DNA of 64,000 bases from Ceratodon purpureus (Eukaryota > Streptophyta > Bryopsida > Pseudoditrichales > Ditrichaceae). Position 1 is the first letter of the stretch, and every line of letters starts with the position of its first letter. The position numbers and the translations under genes are program-made. Below, piece after piece: positions 1 to 11,170 of the stretch. The notes beneath the pieces were generated by a model. The model was not told where the DNA came from. It worked only from the letters and a program-made list of their open reading frames with translations, and did not search any database. Where the stretch lies: assembly GCA_014871385.1 (NCBI GenBank), contig CM026426.1, positions 32,698,636 to 32,762,635 on the forward strand, in the 5' to 3' direction.

Positions 1-3000
1 ATGCTGGGCAAGTGCAACCAGGGTAAGAACTGATGGTAATCTGGTACCGCGTGATGTGTGGAGCGACGCCCGAATCCAGCCCAATGATGCAACCGTGGCC
101 CGGCTCAGGTATCATGGTGACGGAACGGAGGCGCGCTTTAAGAGACTCGGAGGAGCCCATGGAGAGTCGCTGCGCTTGATTGGGACGAGTGGCAGTGCGC
201 TTCACCATCTTGCCGTCTCTCTTGCCTGGGTAGCGGTCAGCGTCTGCAGGGACTAGCACCGAGCTGAGATTTGCAGGAGGCGGGGCAGAAGAGAACAGGC
301 GTCTTGGGGAGACCGGTTTCTTCGGCGGAAGTTGAAAGCCCGCTGCTTCGAGGGCTATAATCTCAGTCAGTTTTAGGTTAGTACCTAGTTTCACTGGCCA
401 GACCTCTGGAATGGAGGGGAATTCCTGGTCCTTTGAGTAGTGTGCTACCCACTTGCGCTTAGAGCCTTTCACGCAGCGCTCAATATCGTCGGAGCAGAAG
501 AAGAACTCAGTCTTCTCGACTAGGTTCCTGCGATAGTTAGTCCAGAGCCCAGTGTAGGTCGGTGCAGCTGTGCAATGGGGCCCTCTGAGGATTCTCTCAG
601 TGCACTTCTTCTTCGTTTCAGCTCTTTGGGTCCAGCAGCACTTCGCAGAAAGTTTGTGTAGTCTCGAAATGTGCCACTCCTTCACGTCCACCTTGGTTTC
701 TTCAACCGCGTTGACATGGCGAATGCCGCCCTTGTTCACAGGTGAAGGTAAAGGGGAATGAACTTCCTGGGCAGGAGGTTGCGTACATTGTCCCTCGGTG
801 TCGTATTCGGAGTTGTCTTCCACAATGACGAGCATCTGCATAAGGCGAGCCCTGACGGCACGTCTTGGGCCTTTTGGGCGTGAGAAGTTTGTCTTGTCCG
901 GGCGATGAGACTCCTCGTCAGCTCCGATAAGGACGTCGGCTTTTCGCTTCTGAAAACCGAAGACTTCCGCTCCAGGCATGATAAGCTAGCGGGTGCAGAA
1001 CTCATCCGCGCCTGGCATATCGAGCATGGGCTTGTTGAGCAGTGTAGGATTTCCCCATTTCTTCGCGTTCCGTTCAGCCATCCGGAGCCTGAGTTCCTTC
1101 TTGGATGGTCCTGTTCCGCCGGCGTCACATTTGAGGAACTGGTAGTAGTTGACAACCTGTAGAAAAGCCCGAACGAAATCGTCCACGGTAGCAACGTATA
1201 GGTCGTTCCCATTGTTTCCTGAAGCTTGGAGCCACTTGTTGTGAACTGTTTAGGCGAGGTTACAGGTGGGCATCTCTGTGAGTTCTTCTTTCGTGAATTT
1301 CTGCAGATTTGGCAGTAGGTGCCGTTAGATTCACGGATTAGAGTTTTGTAGGTTAGGGCTAGGAAAGCAGTATCAAAAACATCAAAACAAAGTGCAGAGA
1401 TAATACCTCGGTCATGAATCCCCCCCACTGGCGGAAGCGGTGGTGCCAGAATGACAGCCACTGATCGAGTTTGATGAGCCCGCTCTCGCCAACGACCCCG
1501 GTGGATGCCCACCATGCTCGCAACGCGTGGTACAGAGTTTCCGCCTCTGCCATGCTGGTCGCATTCTTGTACTGAGTGCACATCTTCTTGTGCTGTTCCC
1601 AGAGTTCTTCGGGGAAGTGCTTCTCCGTATACGCCACCATGTTCTGAGTCCAGTGGAACAAGCACGACCTCTCCCGGTCCTCCATTGGGTCCTCTTTCTT
1701 GCCATTGCCGTAAAGGATTCGCACTGCATTCCAATTCGCCTGTGCGTTATCCGCCATGAACCCCTTGAAGTTCGGCGCTGCAACGCCATTGATCTCCGTG
1801 ACCAGGTTCAGGTTTTTCCAGAAGACGAGCTGGGCGTCCGTGTCCTCAGACTGCATGTCGCAAGTAGCGATTGTCATCACGCGGCAGTAGGTGGCGTCGT
1901 ACACATGGCACGCCATGGTCGACCAGTCTTTGACGCGTTTGACATGGTCGAACATGATCCATGCGTTCTCCAAGTCGCCACCAGCTTGCATACGGCTGAC
2001 CAAGTCGACACCACTTCCCGGCCCGACCTCCGACATCTTGAAGACGAAGACTTTGTCACGCATAGATCCGTGACCAGGAAACCTATTCTCCTGGACATAC
2101 GCCCAGAGACTGTTACCACGGAGCTTGGTGATACCGTCCATGATTCCGTACCTGTTGAATTTTTTGAAGGTGGCGACTTTGATGCGGATGTTTGGTGACG
2201 CCATGTCTTTGCATCGATCAAGAACAGGAACCAGCTCCTCCATCGTCAGCTTCCTCGGTGGTGCATCCTCGGGCTGTAGCAGGTAGCTCCCGATGAGGAG
2301 TTTGCTCGCCTCCAGGACAACGGCGCTCTTTGTTGCTTTGTTGTTCATCTCTACCTGTTCTTCTATTAAGCTACTAATCTCTGCTTTAGAGTCTCTGTAG
2401 TCTCCAACTTTCAGTGGATGATCATGTGTTCCTATGTGAATACAAGCTCTTGTCTGATTCGGTTTGCCCACAACATAATAAATCTTAGCCTCGCATGTAG
2501 CTACACATGATGGAGGTTCTTTACATACGTTGCACACTAGCGTGGAGTCAGATGGAGGAGGCTGGTCCATGACAAAAGCTTGCAGGGTACAGCCTTCGAA
2601 CTCAGTCTCGTTAACCTCGAAGATCTTGGGAACACGCTTCAGGAAGTCACACTCCTTGTTGCTGCAGCGCAGCCATCCGACGCAGGTGGAACTTCGAAAA
2701 GAGAGTCCGAAGTCGTTTTTGATGTTTGTTGTGATGGTCTTGGTCCACAAGTGTCCGTCGTATCGTTTGTCCATTCCCTGCATTGACTTGGCGGCGAGCT
2801 TAGAGGATCCTGCAGCAGCTGGGGGCAACTCAAAAAGAACCGGACCATCAAACTTCGCAGGCAAGTACTCTACTCTCTCGTGTCTAATAGTAGAATAGTC
2901 TATCTTCTTCAAAATGTTTTTGGACCCACGCGTCTTAGCAATCTCTTTAAGGAGCGGAACAATGCTAACTGTGACCTGGGACAATGGAGGAGACACATTG

Positions 3001-3563
3001 GAAGGAGGAGCATCTGCGTGGACCTTAGGCACCAACTTCACGGGACTGACTTCGTCATCAGAAGAGAGAGATATGACGGTCGGAGGAGGTTTCTCTACAT
3101 CTGAAGTCTCGGTACCAGGCTCGACTTTGACTTTGACATCACGAGGTAAGGGAGTCTGAATTGTGCAAGTAGAAGAGCGACGGGGGGTGAGGATCTCAGT
3201 GGATGCAGCCATAAGAGAATCAGTAAGACCATAGACTCTATAGGATCCAGGGAGGAGTCTCCACTGCAACATGTTGTTCTCATCTCTCACTGAAGGTTGC
3301 CCGAGAGTGTGGGTAACCTCGGCAGTAACGTCATCAAAGATCTCCTCCTCTATACTGATGGAATCCTCACGGAAATGGAATCTGAGACTGAGGCGAAGAG
3401 AGGACACCGTAGCTAGACCGTCGTCATCTACGCGAAACCTAAGAGGGATGCCCATGCCTTGGGCGTACAGACAGACCATCCCCATATTCGCAGGCAACTC
3501 AGATATACTAGAGGAAGAACGAAGAAGAGTGAGTGTACCAGCCAAGCGGTATTGCGAGAGCAA
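1..3563 (-). pseudogene. MULE-type transposase of the large element, left-truncated by the window and broken by two stops
   Basis: The first exon runs 3563-1407; the first ATG in this frame is at 3485. A 106-bp intron (1406-1301, GTATTA donor, TCTGCAG acceptor) leads in phase to a second exon that stays in one frame to base 1. A zinc-binding stretch (WLRCSNKECDF, then THDHP) resembles the WRKY/GCM1-FLYWCH type found in MULE transposases. The catalytic core shows YDATYC (first Asp), MADNAQANW (second Asp) and CLFHWTQN. The frame ends in YPGCTCPA, the start of a SWIM finger, so the C-terminus lies beyond the left edge. Two in-frame stops interrupt exon 2: TAA at 1252-1250 and TAG at 988-986. 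Sequence continues recognisably past both. It is transcribed divergently from cargo gene A. Family assignment rests on motif order and is solid; the exact start is uncertain. Confidence 0.85.
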
Positions 3564-3599
3564 AGTGAGAGGAATGAAGCATTGCTGTTGATCATTTTA

Positions 3600-4251
3600 T
3601 TCAAATTGGAATGTCCATGTGGACGACTAGGTAATGATTCTTTCTGCTACGTAACGAATGTATGATTAAAGAGAGACGGCGCTAACGGATTAGAATGTGC
3701 TTTTTGCAGGCCCATAAATATGTGGTAAGATTTTCAGAATATTGCTTTAAGTGTTTAAATCGTGGAGCAGATTCTATTTTTTATGGGGTGTGATTGGATT
3801 AAAAAGAGCCGTCTTTTCCTTCTGCATTTAAAACAATAAATATATAGAATTTGAATTAATCATATTCATGCATTAGTTATATATGTATAGGACTAATGCA
3901 CGCATATGATTTATTCAAATTCTATATTTTATGCAGTGTTAGGGTTCCTCAATTTTCATAATAGATTGCTGGACAGACAGACTGTGAGTGAGATTAGAGT
4001 GAGCCGTCACTTGCATCCATATTTAATACAAGTATTCCTGTGCTTAATTCAAATCTTTTAATATTTTGTGGACTTGGTTTATTCTCTTCAAATATAGATT
4101 GATCTCATCAGCTTTATTTTAAAATGCATTTTATTTATAGTTTTCATTAATACAAGTAGGTTTAGAATATGGGAAGTATTTAGGGCTGAGTCAGGGGGGC
4201 TGAAGGTTTGGGATACATAAGTTAGAGGGAAGTTAGGAGGAGAACTATATT
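3600..4251. promoter_or_regulatory. Bidirectional intergenic promoter region of the large element
   Basis: This 650-bp gap separates the divergent transposase and cargo gene A. It holds a near-perfect palindrome (about 3837-3931, arms near 36-39 bp around a 14-bp AT centre). A GAGCCGTCTTTT word lies at 3806-3817 and is found again in the matching gap of copy 2 (38145-38156). A TATA-like ATACATAAG lies at 4213-4221, where copy 2 has a better TATATAAG. The flanking GTTxxAGGGAAGTT is shared by both copies. That these are transcription signals is inferred from position and conservation. Confidence 0.55.
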
Positions 4252-6462
4252 GTGAGGAGACTTCTCTCGTTAGTTAGACATATGAAGGACAGTGGAGGGT
4301 CAGCTCCCTCCACTTATGTCACTCCTAGGCGTAGAAGAAAACCAGGTGGTACAGATTTTACTAACAGGAGATTGAGGAAGAGGAGAGAATTACGTAGGAA
4401 GTCAAAGTCGAAAGGCAACCTCTTGAGTGCACCTCTAAAGGTTCGAGGAGCTGGGCTGCCTGTGGCAATTAAATTTTGTAGCATCCGTAAACTCATTCTA
4501 GAGTCCATAGTAGAGGCGGAAGATGAGGATTTAGAGGATACCGCAGTTGAGCATGACGAGCATGAAGTAATAAGTAGCGGAGAGAAACATCTGGAGATGA
4601 CGGAAGAGCTAGGGTTCAATTGCAGTCCGACTTTGGAGACACCGCAACCTTCTTTCGGATTCAAGGAGTGTTCAACAAGAGGGACGGATTCTCAGTCAGG
4701 TGACCATGCTAATACGGATGTGGTAAGTTTTATAATCCATAAATTTGAAAATGCTAAATGTAAATTATGTATTTTGGTAGAGTTATATTTGGTGAGAATT
4801 AATGTCTTTGCTGCGGGTTCGTTGTTTTACTGTTTAGAATAGTGAAGCTGCATAAAACTGAACGGTTGTTCAAAATAATAGTGGAGTAGTAATTCTCGGC
4901 TTAGTCGTAAAAATTTGCGCAGACTGGCGACTGCTTTAGGATTGAGCAAGATGTTTTAGAGGAGAAGACGCCAGAAGTGGATACGGGCCAAGAGTCAGAT
5001 CATGAGACGTTGAGAAAAGTCGCTAGGAGAGCGAGACGCCAAATTATGGAGGCGGGCGAAGGTGGGGAAGCAGTTGCTGCTATACGAGCGGGGCGAGGGC
5101 ACCCTGGAAGTCCTACTGAAACTAGTGGGGAGGATAGTGATTCGCTCGACATTGCGGTAGGTCGAGGAGAAGAGGACATGGATGAGGGGTCGGCCCGAGG
5201 GAGAGGTCGAAGGGCTGAGGTGAGGGGTCGAGGGAGGGGTAAGGGTCAAGGTGGGAGAGGGAAAGGCTCTTCGCAAGCCCCAGTGCAGCATACAGCCGCG
5301 GCCCAAGGAGAGATCGTGAAGGAGATGGAGGGGCGAGGAGCGGAGCGTGAGGAGGAGGAGATGGCGAGTGAGCAAGGTGCCTCAGACCGTGGCCCTCCAA
5401 CAGATGAGGTGAGGTTTCGTGTTTGGCTGCGATTGTTGTTAAAATCTTGGGTTGTTGCGGTTGTGCGTGTGAGTGGAAAGAGAGAGAATGTTGAAGCAGC
5501 GAGTGCTGCAGTCGCGAAGGCCGCGAAGGAATTTGTGAGGTAGGAGATGTTGAATGCGGGGGTGGCTGCTCCAAGCTCTTTTGGAGAGGCCATGGCCGCC
5601 CCCCTTGCGGTCCGCATTGGAGCAGTAGAGGGAGAGTGGGCAGTAGCAGCCCCGGGGGGAGGAGCCCCCGCAGCACCGCATTCGGAGCCGACACTCCCCC
5701 ATGAGGAGGGGGAGGAATCGGGGGGGAGGGTGCTGATTTGAAAGATCAAAATAATTCTTCCTGTTGAATAATTGATTTGTTAAATTCGGTAGTCTTTGCT
5801 TTATATTTTTTATTTGCTGTTATGTGTATTTTTCTTATAATTTGATTTTCCTTTGTATTGTAGGAGCTGACAGAGCAATTCACCGCAAGTGACTTTGATG
5901 GCCCAACTCCAGCAGAAACTGAGGTAAGTTGTTCGACTTTGCCTTCTGGATTGAACATAGCATTATTTATTGAACTTCGATAATCATTTGTTTTTTTTTC
6001 TTCTGAAGGCTTAGATGGGAATCTGACAATGTCTTTGTTATTTTTCTCTAGGTATTCTCAGATGCACCCTTGTCCATCAGTTCCCCGACCTCCGTGATCA
6101 ATGTTTCCGACCTCTCAGATTCATTTGATCAGCCCCATTTGTGTAGGTGTGATTTAGGAATCCCTGTGGGTGTAGGTAGTGGACCTCTCCAGGTCCACTC
6201 TCCTCAGTACATGCCTACTTCTCCTGTCTATGAACCTACATCCCCTGGCTACATGCCTACCTCTCCAAGACTTGGGATCCCGCCTATGTCTCCACCTTCT
6301 CCATCCTCGCCCATTAGAGTGAGGAGGCCAGCCCATGTTGTCTTCGCCCTCCCAGCGATATTGCGATGCCCTGTCCAACAAACCAGGCGATTTTGGAAGA
6401 GGCCCCGTCACTGGAACTGTAGACAGGCTAGGGAGTATTATAGTCGTGCACGACGCACATAG
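4252..6462 (+). CDS. Cargo gene A: basic, RG-rich protein with RNA polymerase II CTD-like heptads (4 exons)
   Basis: Exons are 4252-4722, 4923-5408, 5864-5923 and 6052-6462, all joined in phase 0 with canonical GT-AG sites. The first ATG is 4282, giving about 465 residues; a GTG at 4252 only extends the open frame. The N-terminus is Arg/Lys-rich with a conserved core (RGAGLPVAIKFCSI) also kept in copy 2. Exon 2 encodes acidic and RGRGRG-like stretches. Exon 4 encodes three contiguous heptads at residues about 382-402 (YMPTSPV, YEPTSPG, YMPTSPR), matching Y-x-P-T-S-P-x, followed by Ser-Pro pairs. The C-terminus is basic and aromatic, and its stop position is conserved in copy 2. No catalytic domain is seen. 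A nuclear, nucleic-acid-binding, transcription-linked role is inference. It lies between the bidirectional promoter and gene B on the same strand. Confidence 0.75.
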
Positions 6463-6632
6463 TGGCCTAAGCTCTACTTATTTCTGCTGCAGCTATTTGT
6501 GTTCTCAAATGATATGTACCAGTCTGAGAAGTAATTCTTATATTCTACATTATTGTTTTTGATTTGCTTACGATCAATATCTTTGAATCAACTCTAAAAA
6601 CGTTTGACCTTTGACACGTAACTCAAACACAG
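6463..6632 (+). other. Spacer between cargo genes A and B
   Basis: The spacer contains no ORF of note. A strong acceptor (ACACAG at 6627-6632) opens gene B's first recognisable coding exon. The frame has a stop at 6612-6614 and no ATG between, so gene B must have an upstream leader exon that I cannot place, or start at the in-frame ATG 6792. Confidence 0.5.
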
Positions 6633-9600
6633 GATCAGTTGCCAGCGCCATCTTGTCCTACTGAATTGACGAATGCAGTGGACAGTGAATTGGAACACAG
6701 AAAACATTTCAAAGCGGACTCTACAACCGTCATCAACGATCTCCGAATACTCCCAAAGACGAAGTCCCGTATCCTCGTACCCCTCTGCAGGATGCAGTCA
6801 ATGGCAAGAGTGCGACCTGTAGGAGAAATGGGAGTTCAGCATTTGGAGCCAGAGTTTGTCAATGGATATAGAGATGGTGACCGGGTCATGTACATTTCCA
6901 TGTACAACCACGAGGAGAAGACAGCGGAAGTCACGCCTGAGATCAAGGCTGACTGGAGCCCTTGTTGGCAGAAAGTCAACGATGCTTTCGAGGATGAGCT
7001 CTTGGCCGACCCGGACTGGAAGGAGTTCTCTGGAAAGATGTTCTATGTCTGGGAAGGTAACCATCGCCTTGCCGCATGGTATAGACATATTAACAACCAT
7101 CACTATGATGATCCAGCTTGGCACATCTCCGTGCATTGCATTGTTCTTGACCCACGCGGTCATGTGGGAAACCTTCTTCATGCCATGCACGACATCAACT
7201 GGTAAGCATTTTTTCCATACTTCTTGTCCTCACTTCTTGAAAGCTGCTTGAACTTGCACTACACGGCTTTTACTAACTACATATCCTCATGCAGGTCTAC
7301 AGAGAATGATCACGTGAAGAGTAATCTCCCTGCAAAACTCTTTCGTATTCGCTCTTTTGGTGTGATGAAATTGGAGGAATTCAAGGATCTGCTCTCACCA
7401 GCGGAGTATCAAATATGTTTGAATCACAAACCATCAATTCCTGGATGGTTTACTTTGCCAACCAAAATCTTCATCGCATTTCTTTATCGTGTAAGCACTT
7501 TCCCACCGCCCCCCACGCTTCTAAATGTCATGAATTGCCATGCTCTTTACACTCAGAAGTTGATAATTTTATTTTCCAGAGAGAAATCGTGGTTGCTTCT
7601 AACGAAGCTGCCCGGACCTACAAGGAGAAGACACCCATAACAGAGCAAACGGCAGCAGGGGTATGGGATGCCATGTCTGCCGCTTCGTCCAGCATGGTCG
7701 ACCACATTAAGAAGAAGGACTTCACCAAGTACCTCGCCATTGCCAATCCCAAAAACGGTGATGACTTCCTCGCAGAGGTTAGTTTCTTCACATCTCTACT
7801 TTACTTTTGAATAAGTAATTTAAACACTAACCTTCCCGTTCATGTAATGTTCACTTCCCAGATCAATCGGCATTACAGTGAATTCTCCAAGCCGGAGATG
7901 ACAGTGGAGAAGCTTCAGAAGATTGTTCCTGCAGCTGTTGATGCAAAGTTCAAAGCGTGTTGGCTGAGGTGGTGGAACTCTTCACCAAGTGCACGACAAT
8001 CTTACAGATTTTTGCCCCTGGACTTTAAGGAGGCCGACTTCGACCCTTGGTTGAACAAGGCAACATTCTGGGCTGGGGTATAGTTCCTTCAAACTTTATA
8101 AAAAATACTAAAACCACTTCTTCTTTGCACCACGTCAATATTTATCTCAACGACTTTACCTTTCTGTCGCAGATAGAGGATGCTGTTACCCGGGAGTTTG
8201 ATGACATCTGCAAGACCGAGAACCTTGTCATCAAGTGGAAGTCCTTCCCGGGACTGTTAAGGCCAGACGCATATGTGGAGAGTTGGCGAATTCTCCTCTG
8301 GGAAAAGGCTTTCCCCGCATTTATTAGTACCCGCGCAGAAAAACCTTTTGATAAGAAGTCTGATTTTTCCACTTACCCGAGAGCAGCAGATGTTGTTAAG
8401 CGTGTGACATACCGGTATGACTTTTATGCACTTCGAATTTTTATCTTTTTTCCTTTTTGCTTTTATTTACTGTCAATACTATGATTCTGATCAATGGCAC
8501 TTGATTTTCATTAGGTACTTCAAGAGAGAGCTGCTTCCAAAAGGTGCAATTGACCCTGAGAAGTTCCCTTCATACTTCGCCTCATGGATTCAGAAAGGTT
8601 CTGATCAGTGTATCTATACTCCTCTGCAGCTGAGGAGGTACAGCTCTCCGCACCTAGCCGCTGGTTGTTGGTACCTCGATTGCATTCGAGGTTTCGTTGT
8701 TGAGTCTGAAGCGGAGCTCAAAGCTGAGCTTGACGGGGGATCAATAGCCATCGACGATTCTGGAGACGGTTCTGATGAGGCCGAAGGCCTCCAGGATCAA
8801 TCATCTGCACCTCCACCGAAGAAAGGGCGGGTGCGGCGACTGCGAAAGCTGGGTGCTACGTCCCAGGGCTCTCAGGAGACTGGTGCAGAGTCCTCCGCAC
8901 CGGAGAAGGGCGCTGCCGTTCCATCTCCTGTGATTGTCGTTCCCAATCCGTCCCCTACTCTTGCGCCTTCATCGGTCAGTGCATCCGCTATCACCAGAGG
9001 TCTTCTGGAACAAAAGAAGGCCAGACTTCTCCCGGCAAGCACCTCCTCCGCAGGAACTCTCCATTCCACTGGTGTTTCTATCATCAAGTCATCCGTGACC
9101 CCGTTACTGGTTCGTAACATGGAGCTCAAAGACAAGGGTGGCCATCCGGATTGGGTGAAAACTCTAGAGTTCGTGCGCAAGGTATGATTCTCTTCTTACA
9201 TAATTCGATATTACATACACTTCAATTAATTTCATATAGTCTAACCCTATAGCGTTGTTTCTCCAGTTTGGACGTGGCCGCCAGAACGAAGTTCCTGAGC
9301 GGTGCCAGGATGAGAATCATCTGGGAGTCGACTTGATCATCGTTGACATCCCTGAGAATCTTCCTGTCCCTCTCGTTTCCGATCCTCCTACCGTGATTCC
9401 TCCTTGGAACTCCCGTGAAAAGGATTATGTGTACGACATTTTCTATTTCGCAAGTCTTTACTTGCAAAATGATGGCGCTCTGTGCATCATCTACAACAAT
9501 GATCAAGCGTTGGCTACGGAGATTCTTGAAGAAGCTAGCGCCACTAAGTTCGTCCTTTACAAAGACTGGTGGGGCTTCAATGAGCTCGGCCTGACTTCTC

Positions 9601-10625
9601 CTACGAACCCCGGAAACCTGGTAATTTCATCCTTTCCTTTCCTTCAGTTTACTTAGTACTATCCCTTCCGTTTATTCATTCTGACATAATTTGGTTGATT
9701 GCAGACTAATCGGTTCTGGATCCGGGTCTTCGTTCGTGGTGGCGAGCCGCCATCTAAGTTCTCCTTTCAAACGAAGAAATCCGATGTCATACATGGCGAC
9801 CTCAACATTACCGAGAGTGATGCGATTTTCAACTTTATCGACGTTGATTCTCAGCAAATGAATGGGGGTGTTCCATGGAGAGGGCCAAGGGAAAAATCCC
9901 CTGGGATGATGCAGAGCATAATTGGAGAGCTCTCGAAGCCCGGCGACATAGTCCTGGACTGGAAGGCAGGAACAGGTAACCGTTCTTACATGTTTCTACA
10001 AAATTATTTCTCTGATTCCTTCCTCAGTTTCTCACGTCTTCACCTTGCTTTGAGTTGCAGGGGCCTCTGTCAAGGCTTGCCAGGCTATTGGTCGTCATAT
10101 TATAGCTTTTGAGGATGACGAAGCCATATTCAACGCCCTTCTCAAACCGTATATGGCAGCAAAATCTCCCATGGGCCCCCCTAAACATCCTAGACCGGCA
10201 GCAGCAGAGGAAGCAACAGCAAAGAAACAAAGACCCACTAAGTATTGTAAGTCTTACTCTAGAATTTGTAGGTTTCGTGCAATGCATCTAGTATTATTTC
10301 TGTACGCAAATTTACCTATTCGTTCTAACCACTTCTGGCTTTCTATTGCAGAGTAGTTGTGACAATACCGCCAAGTGGGCATAGAGCCGTGTTCACTCCA
10401 TCGTGGCGTCTTAATTCCAGCCCGGTTCAGCCTTTTATTCTTCCGGACTATGCAGAGGGCTTAGCACAAGCGCTTCAATGTGGTGCACTTAGATATGTTC
10501 CTAGTCGGCCCACTAATTTTGATCCCAGGGCCCTTCTATTTGTCGATGAAGAGGCTGTAGAAGGAGAGTCTGAGTCATCGGGTTCTGAGAGTGGAAGTAG
10601 CGACTGTAGCATCTTCGAAGTTTGA
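6633..10625 (+). CDS. Cargo gene B: ParB-like domain fused to a beta-class amino-methyltransferase-like domain (10 exons)
   Basis: Exons are 6633-7201, 7295-7490, 7580-7777, 7862-8077, 8173-8414, 8515-9181, 9267-9620, 9705-9975, 10061-10246 and 10357-10625. Together they give an unbroken frame of about 1,055 residues with GT-AG introns of 80-110 bp. Residues about 45-190 hold a ParB/sulfiredoxin-like domain with the box WEGNHRLAAW near residue 140. A helical middle and a low-complexity linker follow (about 480-690). The C-terminal part has DLIIVDIPEN (718-727, position of the DPPY motif) and then GDIVLDWKAGTG (about 894-905, SAM-binding motif I) with FEDDE after it. This IV-then-I order is typical of beta-class N4/N6 MTases. 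The catalytic motif is DIPE rather than D/S/N-PP-Y/W, so activity is doubtful. Copy 2 shows the same exon pattern and also preserves coding upstream of ATG 6792. Confidence 0.85.
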
Positions 10626-10899
10626 AAGAGGCCTCGCTCTATCATTGTTTCCATTTAATTTGATTTGATTTCAGTGGAGTTGATTACATACTGCATCGTC
10701 TACTCTATTGCAAAGCACTAAAATATTCATGATTCTCATTTCCAGTTTATACTCGTGTATACCTTGCCTCCTTTATGTTCTGTGAAAGTTGTTTTTTTCC
10801 TTGTGCATTTACATAATCCTATGAAAGAATTATTTGTTTGATCTAAAACTCAACGCCTGATCATTGTATCTTGCCCAAACCCATGATAAATCTAAATGA

Positions 10900-11170
10900 A
10901 TGTATGCATGACGTCATCATGACATCAGCCCTAATTTGTATCTTTGAGAACAAACGTAATAAATTCTTACCAGAGATATTCCTAATTTCCACGATAATAT
11001 ACTCTTTTTCTAAAAAAAGTGTCAAAATTAAGCCTTAATTTAGTAATTTTCCACGGTTATAGGGTCTACTTTGCTTTTGAAAATTTTCCTAATTGTCAAT
11101 TCTGTGCTCTCCATTCTGCGCTCACCGCTCTCCGCTCTACGCTCTCCGCTCACGTACGAACTTTCCCCCA
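10900..11170 (+). repeat. Right terminus of the large element, copy 1
   Basis: Sequence downstream of gene B matches 48170-48439 in copy 2, including a TGACGTCAT palindrome near 10909 followed by GACATCAGCCCTAATTTGTA. A run of degenerate CTCCGCT units lies at about 11105-11152. Similarity stops abruptly after CTTTCCCCCA (11161-11170). Read inward, the end is TGGGGGAAAG. Beyond it lies gypsy retrotransposon sequence that is absent at copy 2, so this is the element boundary. Confidence 0.75.

Noticed and set aside
736..1734. A 332-codon minus-strand open frame starting MECSANPLRQW
   Set aside because: It is a shadow: the transposase exon 2 in another frame carries the SWIM-bearing coding signal and joins exon 1 in phase.
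1527..2198. A 223-codon plus-strand frame
   Set aside because: It lies antisense to the catalytic core of the transposase and shows no domain.
5122..5749. Pro/Leu/Ser-rich minus-strand frames
   Set aside because: They are antisense to the RG-rich exon of cargo gene A, where GC-rich composition removes stops.
6205..6290. A fragment of the host RNA polymerase II largest subunit
   Set aside because: No polymerase domain precedes the heptads, and the same gene with heptads recurs in element copy 2.
4252..10625. Genes A and B as a single fused gene
   Set aside because: The stop at the end of gene A is conserved in copy 2, and no in-phase donor before it was found to match the acceptor at 6632.
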